Shown here: positions 24,573 to 32,040 of the stretch, piece by piece | Position numbering within the stretch: the first letter of the stretch is position 1 | Layout of the letters: every line of letters begins with the position of its first letter | Assembly (NCBI RefSeq): GCF_003231305.1 | Contig: NZ_QKVM01000062.1 | Location: 1 to 35,902, forward strand | Length of the DNA stretch: 35,902 bases | Direction: 5' to 3' | Source: Pseudomonas sichuanensis | Lineage (GTDB): Bacteria; Pseudomonadota; Gammaproteobacteria; Pseudomonadales; Pseudomonadaceae | Notes under the pieces: generated by a model | Database searches by the model: none | The model's input: only the letters and a program-made list of their open reading frames with translations | What the model was told of the DNA's origin: nothing | Made by a program: the position numbers and the translations under genes

Positions 24573-25367
24573 TCAGGGCCTGGGCAAGAGCTTGTGCAGC
24601 ATGAACTGATGGGCCGGCGAGAACAGTCGATTGAATGTCAGCAGTACCGCGCACACCGTGCCGAGCGCTGATGCCGCGGCGATCAGGAACATGATCACGA
24701 TCTGGTAGCGCACGGCCTCGGCGGGGCTTTGCCCGGCGAGGATCTGGCCGGTCATCATGCCCGGGAGGCTGACGATGCCGACCACCGTCATCTGGTTCAG
24801 GGTTGGCATCATGCCGGCCTTCACCGCCTGTGCGGCGGCGGCCCGGGCGGCCTCCCAGCGGGTCCCGCCCAAGGCCAGGATCATGTCCACCACGGCGCGG
24901 GTGCTACTGAGTTCACGGGTCATGCGGTCGATGCCCAGGGACACCGCTGTCAGGGTGTTGCCGAGGATCATGCCGAGGATCGGAATCGCGTACTGGGGTT
25001 CGTACCAGGGGCGGATCCGCAGCACCACGAACAGGCCGACGGCCGTGACCAGCCAGGAGCTCAGCCAGACGGAAACGACGCTGTCGGTGAGCAGGCCGTG
25101 ATGGCGGTGCTTGCCTCGCCCGGCGGCCGCATGCCCTGCGACCAGGGTCATGGCCAGGACCAAGGGCAGCACCACATACCATTGGGCAAAGTGGAACACC
25201 CAACCCAGCACGTAGCCAATGGCCAGGAGCTGGACCACGGTGCGCACGGCAGCCAGAAGCAACTGGCGCTCCAGCTGCAGCTTCAACAGCAGCGACAGCA
25301 CGCCGTTGATCAGTATCAGCGTCGAGGCGATCGCCAGATCGGCATAGGACAGGCTCTGGTAGTTCAT
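24573..25367 (-). CDS. fetB: FetB-like ABC exporter permease
   Basis: A 264-residue inner-membrane protein with about six membrane segments. The family pattern of FetB/YbbM (COG0390) is present: a first segment ending LLLKLQLERQLLLAAVRTVV, the PILGMILGNTLTAVSLGIDRM stretch in two parts, and the GMMPTLNQMTVVGIVSLPGMMTGQIL stretch in two parts. In E. coli FetAB exports iron and raises resistance to oxidative stress. The ATG overlaps the fetA stop (ATGA), so translation is coupled. The exported ion has not been fixed for this organism. Confidence 0.9.
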   Translation of the reverse strand: MNYQSLSYADLAIASTLILINGVLSLLLKLQLERQLLLAAVRTVVQLLAIGYVLGWVFHFAQWYVVLPLVLAMTLVAGHAAAGRGKHRHHGLLTDSVVSVWLSSWLVTAVGLFVVLRIRPWYEPQYAIPILGMILGNTLTAVSLGIDRMTRELSSTRAVVDMILALGGTRWEAARAAAAQAVKAGMMPTLNQMTVVGIVSLPGMMTGQILAGQSPAEAVRYQIVIMFLIAAASALGTVCAVLLTFNRLFSPAHQFMLHKLLPRP

Positions 25368-26074
25368 GTGCGGTACTCGCCAAGCAGGGTGCCGTGCTGC
25401 AGGGTCAGCTGGCGGCGACTCATCCTTTGTGCCTGCTCGTGATCATGCGTGACCCAGACGTAGGCACGCTGCTGGCTCGCGGCATTGAACCAGTTCATCA
25501 CCAAGGCTTCCACGGCCGCCGCCGACTGCGGATCGAGGGCGGACGTGGGCTCATCGAACAGGATGACGTGCGGCTGCATGAGCAGCACGCGGATCAAGGC
25601 AACGATCTGCGCTTCTCCGCCCGACAGGTCGCTGGCCGCTTTGTCGACGAAACCATTCGGCTTGCCAGCCAGGCCCAGCAGCTGATTCGCCGCGTCAATG
25701 TCGAAGGTGCGCGGGCGCAGGGCCTTCAAGGTGAACGGCAACTGCAGATTATCCCTGACGCTGCCGTCCACCAGGGCAGGGCGTTGGGCCAGGTAGCACA
25801 CGCATGAACGGTAGCGGGTGATCGCCTGGGCCGTGACGGGGCTGCCCATCCAGATGATCTCGCCGCTGCTGGGCGAGTCGAGCAGCGCCAGCAGGCGCAG
25901 GAACACGCTTTTGCCCGCGCCGGAATGGCCGCTGATCGCCACGCGGTCACCGGCGAACAGGCTGAAGTCGGCGGGTGCAAACAAGGGTGCCTGCCCGGTG
26001 GCATTGGTTCGCCCCAGTTGCCTGGCTTCTACCAGCGCGGGCATGCGCGCGGAGGGGGAAGGGCGTTGCGACAC
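25364..26074 (-). CDS. fetA: FetA-like ABC transporter ATP-binding protein
   Basis: A 236-residue ATPase. The first ATG of the core (26044) has only a C-rich sequence upstream, while GTG 26074 has GAGG 7 bases upstream, so I chose the GTG. That adds ten residues (MSQRPSPSAR). Walker A is GHSGAGKS, the signature motif is LSGGE, Walker B is VILFDEP, and the switch histidine lies in WVTHDHEQ. Length and the LLDSPSSGEI region fit the YbbL/FetA group, partner of FetB in metal export. It is divergent from the COG4705 gene with 145 bp between. Confidence 0.88.
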   Translation of the reverse strand: MSQRPSPSARMPALVEARQLGRTNATGQAPLFAPADFSLFAGDRVAISGHSGAGKSVFLRLLALLDSPSSGEIIWMGSPVTAQAITRYRSCVCYLAQRPALVDGSVRDNLQLPFTLKALRPRTFDIDAANQLLGLAGKPNGFVDKAASDLSGGEAQIVALIRVLLMQPHVILFDEPTSALDPQSAAAVEALVMNWFNAASQQRAYVWVTHDHEQAQRMSRRQLTLQHGTLLGEYRT

Positions 26075-26219
26075 AAGGCTGCCTCGCGAGGGGGTGGGTG
26101 AGCGGGGCAGTGTGTCAGAGCCCGCCAGCGACAACCAGCGTCGCTGCTCAGGCCCACCTAAGTTTTCATCCGTAAGGTCCCTCCCTGAAACCACCACCGG
26201 ATCCGAGGAGGGAGCCGCG

Positions 26220-26984
26220 ATGAACGCACCGAGCTCAAGTTGGCTCAACAAAGTCCCGGAAGTGACGCTGTCCTTCTGGATCATCAAGATCATGTCCACC
26301 ACCGTCGGCGAAACCTTCGCCGACTTTCTCGCCGTCGATATCGGCTGGGGGCTGGGCATCACCAGCGTGGTGATGGCCCTGCTGCTGGCCGGCGCTCTGG
26401 CCCTGCAACTGCGCAAGCGTGAGTACGAGCCCTGGATCTACTGGCTGAGCGTGGTGCTGGTGAGCATCCTCGGTACCCAGATCACCGACATCCTGACCGA
26501 TGTGCTGGATGTCAGCCTCTACACCAGCACGGCGGTGTTCTCGCTGCTGTTGCTGTGCAACTTCGCGGTCTGGTTCGCGGTGGAGCGCAACCTCTCGATC
26601 CGCGAGATCGTCACCCCGCGCCGTGAGTGGTTCTACTGGGCCACGGTGCTGTGCACCTTCGCCTTGGGGACGGCCGGTGGCGACCTGGCGACCGAGGCCC
26701 TTGGCCTTGGCTTCGGTATCGGCACGCTGATCTTCGGTGGCTTGATCGGCCTGTGCCTGCTGGCCTGGCGCATGGGGGCCAACACCGTGCTGGTGTTCTG
26801 GATCGCCTACATCCTGACCCGTCCGCTTGGCGCCTCGCTGGGCGACCTGTTGACCCAGTCCCGCGAATACGGCGGCCTCGGCATGGGTGCCACGTGGACC
26901 AGCGCGATGTTCCTCTGCGTGATTTTCATCCTGGTCGGCGTTGCCCAGCTCGGCGCCGTCCAGGCCAAACGAATTGCTCCCTAG
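26220..26984 (+). CDS. COG4705-family integral membrane protein
   Basis: A 254-residue protein from ATG 26220, with GAGGAGG upstream. It has seven or eight hydrophobic segments. The opening KVPEVTLSFWIIKIMSTTVG and then ETFADFL, and later stretches such as LGTAGGDLATEALGLGFG and WIAYILTRPLGASLGD, match the COG4705 family. These stretches hold acidic residues inside predicted helices and look like internal repeats. The function of the family is not settled; the buried acidic residues would suit cation transport, which is inference. The next gene starts 15 bp later, and the two-component genes follow, so the four genes probably form one operon. Confidence 0.85.
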   Translation: MNAPSSSWLNKVPEVTLSFWIIKIMSTTVGETFADFLAVDIGWGLGITSVVMALLLAGALALQLRKREYEPWIYWLSVVLVSILGTQITDILTDVLDVSLYTSTAVFSLLLLCNFAVWFAVERNLSIREIVTPRREWFYWATVLCTFALGTAGGDLATEALGLGFGIGTLIFGGLIGLCLLAWRMGANTVLVFWIAYILTRPLGASLGDLLTQSREYGGLGMGATWTSAMFLCVIFILVGVAQLGAVQAKRIAP

Positions 26985-26999
26985 ACACGAGGTGTTCCC

Positions 27000-27422
27000 A
27001 TGATTTCCAAGCGCACGCTATCCACCACTTTGGCCATCGCCTGCCTGGCCACGGTGCTTGGCGCCACCCAGGGCTGTTCCAAGGCCGATGATCCGCAACA
27101 GGCCAGCGCCGGGGTGCATGCGCCCAGCAAGCTGGGCGACCTGAGCGCGTTCCGTGGCATTGCCCAGGATGTCGCGGCAAAGGTCGACGCACAGGACCTG
27201 CCCGGCGCCAAGGCGCGGATCAAGGACCTGGAGAAAACCTGGGACGACGCCGAGGCCGGCATCAAGCCCCGTGCTGCCAGTGACTGGCACTTGCTGGACA
27301 AGGCCATCGACCGCTCGCTCGACGCCTTGCGTGCCGGCCAGCCGTCACAGGCCGACTGCAAGGCCGCAATGCAAGACCTGCTGAAAACCTTCGACAGCCT
27401 GCAGGGGCCACGACAAGGCTGA
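27000..27422 (+). CDS. Small exported protein next to a two-component system
   Basis: A 140-residue protein from ATG 27000 with GAGGTG upstream. A signal peptide covers about residues 1-25 (TLSTTLAIACLATVLGATQG) with cysteine at 26. The TQGC context is a poor lipobox, so soluble periplasmic and lipoprotein forms are both possible. The mature part is helical and charged (FRGIAQDVAAKVDAQDL, ARIKDLEKTWDDAEAGIKP) and would form a small helical bundle. I do not know its function. Being placed between the COG4705 gene and the sensor kinase pair suggests it takes part in, or is controlled by, that sensing system. Confidence 0.8.
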   Translation: MISKRTLSTTLAIACLATVLGATQGCSKADDPQQASAGVHAPSKLGDLSAFRGIAQDVAAKVDAQDLPGAKARIKDLEKTWDDAEAGIKPRAASDWHLLDKAIDRSLDALRAGQPSQADCKAAMQDLLKTFDSLQGPRQG

Positions 27423-27500
27423 TCCACTGGGGGCGACAGCCTTCCGGTCGGTCGCTTGGAAGGCTATCGTTCCCTCACGTGCTTCACCTTGGGAATCGCC

Positions 27501-28166
27501 ATGCGAATATTGTTGGTCGAGGATGACACCATGATCGCCCAGGCGCTGCAGACGGCACTGGAAGCGGCGGGTTACGCGGTTGATTGGGTCGACAACGGGC
27601 TGACCGCCGAGTCGGCCCTGCGCACCCAGGCCTATGATCAGGTGCTGCTCGATCTTGGGCTGCCCGGGCAGGATGGCCTGCAGCTGTTGCAGCACCTGCG
27701 CGGCGCGGACAATCCGGTGCCGCTGCTGATCATCACAGCCCGCCCCGGGCTGGATGACCGCTTGCGCGGGCTGGACGGCGGTGCCGACGATTTTCTTCAA
27801 AAACCGTTCGAGATGGCCGAGTTGCTGGCCAGGATGCGCGCGGTCATGCGCCGTAAAGGTGGGCGCGCCGCGCCGGAGCTGGGCAATGGCACCGTCAGCC
27901 TGGACCCTGCCTCCAAATGCGCGCGGGTGCTCGATGAGCCAGCCGTGCAACTGTCCAACCGCGAATTCACCTTGTTGCAGGCATTGCTGGTTCGGCCTGG
28001 GGCCATTCTCTCGCGCAGCGAACTCGAAGACCGCCTGTACGGGTGGGGCAACGAAGTCGAGAGCAACGCCGTGGAGTTTCTGATCCATGCCCTGCGGCGC
28101 AAGTTGGGCAAGGATGTGATCCGCAATGTCAGGGGGCTGGGATGGATGGTCTCAAAAGGCGCCTGA
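27501..28166 (+). CDS. OmpR/PmrA-family response regulator
   Basis: A 221-residue regulator from ATG 27501 (GGGA upstream). The receiver domain covers residues 1-115, with acidic residues D8/D9, the phosphorylation site D51 (LLDLGLPGQDG) and the conserved lysine in FLQKPF. The winged-helix OmpR DNA-binding domain covers about 125-221 (LSNREFTLLQALLVRPGAIL, NAVEFLIHALRRKLG, IRNVRGLGWMV). Sequence style is that of the QseB/PmrA subgroup. It overlaps the kinase gene by 25 bp. Likely targets are its own operon and envelope-modifying genes nearby such as eptA, but no clear PmrA box was found. Confidence 0.92.
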   Translation: MRILLVEDDTMIAQALQTALEAAGYAVDWVDNGLTAESALRTQAYDQVLLDLGLPGQDGLQLLQHLRGADNPVPLLIITARPGLDDRLRGLDGGADDFLQKPFEMAELLARMRAVMRRKGGRAAPELGNGTVSLDPASKCARVLDEPAVQLSNREFTLLQALLVRPGAILSRSELEDRLYGWGNEVESNAVEFLIHALRRKLGKDVIRNVRGLGWMVSKGA

Positions 28167-29485
28167 GCCACTCGCTGCAATTGCGCCTGTCGCTGGCGCT
28201 GTCGGTGGCGATCCTGCTGGTGGCGACCCTGACTGGCATTTTCAGCTACGTCTCGGCCTACGATGAAGCGCTGGAGTTCCAGGACAACAGCCTGCGCCAG
28301 GTGGCGGCGTTGTATCTGCGCCAGGGCATGAGCTTCCACTATGCCGGCAGCCAGCCGGCTGCGGTGGGGGATGACGAGGAAACCCGTATCGTCATCCAGT
28401 TCCTGGCTGACGGCGCCAGCGCCAGCCACGGCGATGACAGCCGGCTGCCCTTGCCCATACCCGCCACGGTGGCCGATGGCTTGTCGACGGTGGAAGTGGG
28501 TGACGAGCCCTTTCGTGTGCTGGTAGGCAAGGATGCCGCTGGTGCACGTTTCGTCGTGGCCCAGGAAATCGGCAGCCGCAACCGTGATGCGCGGGAGAGC
28601 GCCTGGCGCGCGTTGCTGCCGTTCGCCATTCTGTTTCCGGTCCTGTTGCTGGTGGTTGCCGACCTGATCCGTAAATTGTTCAGGCCCGTTGCGGCCGTGG
28701 CGGCGATGCTCGACAGCAGGGAAGATCAGGACCTGCGCCCGATCGATGACCAGGCGCTGGCCAGTGAGATTCGCCCGTTCGTGCACGCGATCAACCGCTT
28801 GCTCGAACGTGTCGCACGTACGCTGGAAGGGCAGCAGCGCTTCGTCGCCGATGCCGCCCACGAACTGCGCACGCCGCTGACGGCTTTGTCGCTGCAGGCG
28901 GAAGGGCTTGAAGCCGAACCGATGTCCGCACGTGCCAAGGCCCAGCTGATGCAACTGCGTCGGGGTATCGGTAGAAGCCGTAAGCTTGTCGAGCAGTTGC
29001 TGGCGCTGGCGGGTGCCCAGCTTGGCGCACAACCTGCGGGCAGCGTGTCGCTGCACGGGGTATGCCGGTTGGTCTTGGAGGACCTGATGCCGTTGGCAGA
29101 GCTCAAGCACCTCGATATCGGCATCGAAGGCGAGGATGTTCACCTGGCTATCCGCGAAGTCGAACTGCGCGCGGTCATCAAGAACCTTGTGGAAAATGCT
29201 GTTCGCCATGCGCCGCCAGGGGGGCATGTCGATGTGCAGATGGTGAAGACCCACGGGGTTGTCGAGCTTTGCGTACGCGACGATGGCCCCGGCATTGCCC
29301 CGCAGGAGTGGGAGCGAGTGTTCGATCCGTTCTATCGTGGGCAGGGCAATCAGGCAGAAGGGTCCGGGCTGGGCCTGTCCATCGTGCGGACCATCGTGCA
29401 GCGCACAGGAGGGACCATCGACGTGGGCTTCATGGATGTCATCCAATGCCGTGGCTGGCAGGTACGATTGCGCTGGCCTGTGTGA
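28142..29485 (+). CDS. Sensor histidine kinase partner of the PmrA/QseB-like regulator
   Basis: A 447-residue kinase from ATG 28142, inside the end of the regulator gene. Two membrane segments (about 14-38 and 157-177) enclose a periplasmic sensor of some 118 residues with several acidic clusters (GDDEETRIV, HGDDS). A HAMP-like linker follows, then the DHp domain with H240 (FVADAAHELRTPLTALS). The ATPase domain shows the N box (IKNLVENAVRHAP), G1 (DDGPGI) and G2 (GSGLGLSIV). Complete motifs predict activity. The acidic sensor surface would fit detection of cations or cationic peptides, as in PmrB, but this is inference. Confidence 0.92.
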   Translation: MDGLKRRLSHSLQLRLSLALSVAILLVATLTGIFSYVSAYDEALEFQDNSLRQVAALYLRQGMSFHYAGSQPAAVGDDEETRIVIQFLADGASASHGDDSRLPLPIPATVADGLSTVEVGDEPFRVLVGKDAAGARFVVAQEIGSRNRDARESAWRALLPFAILFPVLLLVVADLIRKLFRPVAAVAAMLDSREDQDLRPIDDQALASEIRPFVHAINRLLERVARTLEGQQRFVADAAHELRTPLTALSLQAEGLEAEPMSARAKAQLMQLRRGIGRSRKLVEQLLALAGAQLGAQPAGSVSLHGVCRLVLEDLMPLAELKHLDIGIEGEDVHLAIREVELRAVIKNLVENAVRHAPPGGHVDVQMVKTHGVVELCVRDDGPGIAPQEWERVFDPFYRGQGNQAEGSGLGLSIVRTIVQRTGGTIDVGFMDVIQCRGWQVRLRWPV

Positions 29486-29573
29486 GAAATTGCTGCGCGC
29501 CACTGGCAGATGGCCACCTGCCAGCTAGAGTAGTGAGGTTGGTTCCTCAAACGCGGACAAGGACTGTCTTCGC

Positions 29574-29687
29574 ATGCTCGATATTTTCAGTCTCCTCCGG
29601 AGCGCTTTGCTTCATCCTTCGGGCGGCCACGCGTGCCGCTTCGTCAACCTGCCCCTGCGCCTTGGCTGGCCAATGAAGCCGACATAA
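29574..29687 (+). CDS. Possible small ORF, 37 residues, upstream of the small membrane protein gene
   Basis: ATG 29574 opens 37 codons ending TAA. AAGGA lies 11 bases upstream, a little far. The peptide begins MLDIFSLLRSALLHPSG and ends basic. I do not recognise it. It could be a leader peptide, but chance is about as likely. Confidence 0.2.
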   Translation: MLDIFSLLRSALLHPSGGHACRFVNLPLRLGWPMKPT

Positions 29688-29695
29688 ATATTCCC

Positions 29696-29711
29696 ATCAG
29701 ACTTTTTTAAC
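29696..29711 (+). promoter_or_regulatory. ColR-like box ahead of the small membrane protein/eptA genes
   Basis: ATCAGACTTTTTTAAC matches, with two mismatches, the ColR recognition pattern of P. putida as I recall it (YYNASNNYTTTTTSAC). A TATAAC -10-like hexamer follows at 29734-29739. ColRS is known to control phosphoethanolamine transferase genes in Pseudomonas, so the context supports the match. The recalled consensus should be checked. Confidence 0.4.
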
Positions 29712-29771
29712 AAGTTTTTCATCTTGGGAACTTTATAACGATGGCCCTGCGCGCTTGCGGGTTGTTTTGGC

Positions 29772-30095
29772 ATGGGTGACTCCATGTTCGCTTACCGACT
29801 GTTGTTTCTGATGCTGTTCATGGCGTCGATCATGACCTGGGTCTTTCTGTGGCTGGTGGGCTATATCCGTCACCATCCGCTGACGCGTGCGCACCCTGGC
29901 AATCCGGGGATCGTCGCGGCAACCGGCCTGGCGCTGGTGCTGGGCTGCGCGGTGCTGGATTTCTTTCAGCTTGCCGAACACAACACCCTGTTGCTCGCGT
30001 TGTTGGGCATAGGCCTGGTGATTCCGTGGGGCACGGTGCTGATCAATAAATGCCGTGCACTTATTTGTAGGCAAAAACTTACAACACATAATTAG
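29772..30095 (+). CDS. Small integral membrane protein upstream of eptA
   Basis: A 107-residue protein with three predicted membrane segments (about residues 8-28, 44-62, 72-90) and a basic C-terminus. ATG 29772 has a weak ribosome site; ATG 29784, with GGGTGA four bases upstream, is an alternative start. I do not recognise the family. It ends 36 bp before eptA on the same strand and probably shares its transcript, so it may assist or regulate the transferase at the inner membrane. Confidence 0.65.
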   Translation: MGDSMFAYRLLFLMLFMASIMTWVFLWLVGYIRHHPLTRAHPGNPGIVAATGLALVLGCAVLDFFQLAEHNTLLLALLGIGLVIPWGTVLINKCRALICRQKLTTHN

Positions 30096-30131
30096 ATCGA
30101 CAGTGCCAAGCTGTTTTGGAGTATTGGGTTG

Positions 30132-31829
30132 ATGAACAAGGAAAGTGTACTTTCCCGGCTGTTTTCGCGGATAAAAGCGGGTGTAAACCCATTGTTTGCC
30201 ATTGCCTTGGTCGCACTGTGGATGACCGTGGCGGTCAACGCGGTGTTCTGGTCCACCGTATGGCGGGCGATCGATGGCTTCGACAACGGTAATCCGCTGT
30301 TCCTGATCAGCCTGCCGCTGTTCGTGTTCGCCTGGCATTTCATCATTCTGTGGGCGCTGTGCTGGGGCCGGCTGTTGCGCCCCGTGCTGGCGGTGCTGAT
30401 CGTTGTCGCATCGGCAGCCAGTTACTTCATCTCCCGTTACGGCATTGTCATCGACGCCGAGATGCTGATGAACATGCTGCAGACGGACACCGCCGAGGCC
30501 ATGGACCTGCTCAGCCCCGGCCTGGTGTTCTGGTTGCTGGCGACCGGTGTTTTGCCGCTGCTGGTACTCTGGCGCCTGCCGCTGGCCCGCCCACGCTGGC
30601 GCAAGCAGGTCCTCTGGCGCCTGGGTAGCCTGGCGATGGTGCTGGCCATGGTCGGGGTGATCCTGGCGACCCAGTACCAGTCCTACGCGTCATTGCTGCG
30701 CAACAACCGTGAGGTGCGCCTGATCCTGGTGCCCTCGAACGTGCTCGGCGCGGTGCACAGCTACGCCAAGCATGCCCTGGACAAGCCCGAAGCCTTCGTC
30801 CAGGTGGGCCTGGATGCGCATCAGCGCGCCGACGCAGGCATCGGCGGGCGCAACAAGCTGCTGGTCGTGGTGGTGGGTGAAACGGCCAGGGCCATGAATT
30901 TCTCGCTCAATGGCTATGACCGGGACACCAACCCTGAGCTGGCCCGTCGAGGCGTGCTGAGTTTCACCGATGTCAGCTCCTGCGGCACTGCCACGGCGGT
31001 TTCCGTGCCCTGCATGTTCCAGGACCTGGGGCGCAAGGGCTGGAAGAACCAGTACGCAAACCACCGCGAAGGGCTGCTGGACGTGCTGCAGCGCGCAGGC
31101 GTTTCCGTGCTCTGGCGCGACAACAACTCCGGCTGCAAAGGGGCCTGTGATCGCGTGCCGAACGAGGACCTGTCCCATGCCGGTATCGCCCAGGCGTGCA
31201 ACACAGGCGAGTGCTTCGATGAAGTGCTGCTGTCGGGCCTGCAGGCTTACCTCGATCAGCGCAGCGGCAATACCGTGGTCGTGCTGCACATGAAGGGCAG
31301 CCATGGCCCGGCCTACTACAAGCGCTACCCGGCGGCCTTCGAGCGCTTCACGCCGGTGTGCAGCAACAACCAGCTCGACCAGTGCGAAGACCAGGCGATA
31401 CGCAACGCCTACGACAACACCCTGCTCTACACCGACCATGTGCTGGGCCAGGTAGTCGACTTGCTCAAGAGCAATGACGCGCGTTTCGACAGCGCGATGC
31501 TCTACGTCTCGGACCATGGCGAATCGCTGGGGGAGAAGGGCGTCTACCTGCATGGCCTGCCCTATGCCATGGCACCCAAGGAGCAGACGCACGTGCCGAT
31601 GGTGCTGTGGATGTCGCAGCAACTGGCCGCCAGAAGCGGTGTCTCCATGGGCTGCATGGCGCAGCGCAGCGGGGCCGAGTTGTCGCATGACAACCTGTTC
31701 CACTCGGTGCTGGGGCTGATGGATGTGCAAACCTCGGTCTATCAGCAGGCGCTGGATATGTTCCAGCCGTGCCAGCCTGGGCAGCTTGCCGGCGAGCTGC
31801 CTGCGCTGGGTTCGGTGGCTGAACAGTAG
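30132..31829 (+). CDS. eptA: EptA-type lipid A phosphoethanolamine transferase
   Basis: A 565-residue inner-membrane enzyme. I chose ATG 30132 (GGAG 10 bases upstream); TTG 30129 is possible. Five membrane segments (about 20-40, 58-78, 82-100, 131-150, 162-180) precede a periplasmic alkaline-phosphatase-fold domain. The nucleophile is T251 in VVGETARAMNFS, with E250 as zinc ligand. The later zinc ligands lie in SDHGESLGEKGVYLHG. Several cysteine pairs (SSCGTATAVSVPC, GCKGACD, CNTGEC, CSNNQLDQC) match the disulphides of the family. EptA adds phosphoethanolamine from phosphatidylethanolamine to lipid A and lowers binding of cationic peptides. Neighbouring sensor genes and the ColR-like box fit envelope-stress control. 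Confidence 0.93.
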   Translation: MNKESVLSRLFSRIKAGVNPLFAIALVALWMTVAVNAVFWSTVWRAIDGFDNGNPLFLISLPLFVFAWHFIILWALCWGRLLRPVLAVLIVVASAASYFISRYGIVIDAEMLMNMLQTDTAEAMDLLSPGLVFWLLATGVLPLLVLWRLPLARPRWRKQVLWRLGSLAMVLAMVGVILATQYQSYASLLRNNREVRLILVPSNVLGAVHSYAKHALDKPEAFVQVGLDAHQRADAGIGGRNKLLVVVVGETARAMNFSLNGYDRDTNPELARRGVLSFTDVSSCGTATAVSVPCMFQDLGRKGWKNQYANHREGLLDVLQRAGVSVLWRDNNSGCKGACDRVPNEDLSHAGIAQACNTGECFDEVLLSGLQAYLDQRSGNTVVVLHMKGSHGPAYYKRYPAAFERFTPVCSNNQLDQCEDQAIRNAYDNTLLYTDHVLGQVVDLLKSNDARFDSAMLYVSDHGESLGEKGVYLHGLPYAMAPKEQTHVPMVLWMSQQLAARSGVSMGCMAQRSGAELSHDNLFHSVLGLMDVQTSVYQQALDMFQPCQPGQLAGELPALGSVAEQ

Positions 31830-31896
31830 GGCGGTCATCCGAGCGGGCGGCAAGGTAATGAACGCCTTGTCGCTGCTGCTCTGATAGGTGACGCTA

Positions 31897-31938
31897 AATG
31901 TTACTAAATATATGTAACTAAACTTATGTAACTTGATA
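31897..31938. repeat. Three tandem 14-bp repeats upstream of the second TonB receptor
   Basis: AATGTTACTAAATA, TATGTAACTAAACT and TATGTAACTTGATA follow one another without gaps; the conserved core is ATGTWACT. A related TGTGAAAT follows at once, and an inverted GTTAC lies at 31952-31956. The array is very A/T-rich and lies about 100 bp before the receptor start, which suits a regulator-binding array. The TGTAACTT 8-mer recurs at 34318-34325 ahead of the second FecI gene. Confidence 0.6.
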
Positions 31939-32040
31939 TGTGAAATATAAAGTTACTTGGCGTAAATTTTGTAAATGCACTTTGTTCAATAAATTCTCGC
32001 AAATAGGATTGCGCATCATTTCATAGGTGATGGCAATCAA

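Noticed and set aside
26150..26190. PmrA box between fetA and the COG4705 gene
   Set aside because: CTTAC and CTTAG half-sites are 14 bases apart start to start; PmrA half-sites are 11 apart.
29723..29750. AlgU/sigma-E-type promoter (GGGAACTT) before the small membrane protein gene
   Set aside because: The -35-like word is present but no matching -10 (TCNAA/TCTGA) lies at the right distance.
31993..32020. Fur box before the second TonB receptor
   Set aside because: The best alignment (GCAAATAGGATTGCGCATC) matches only about half the consensus, with a poor centre.
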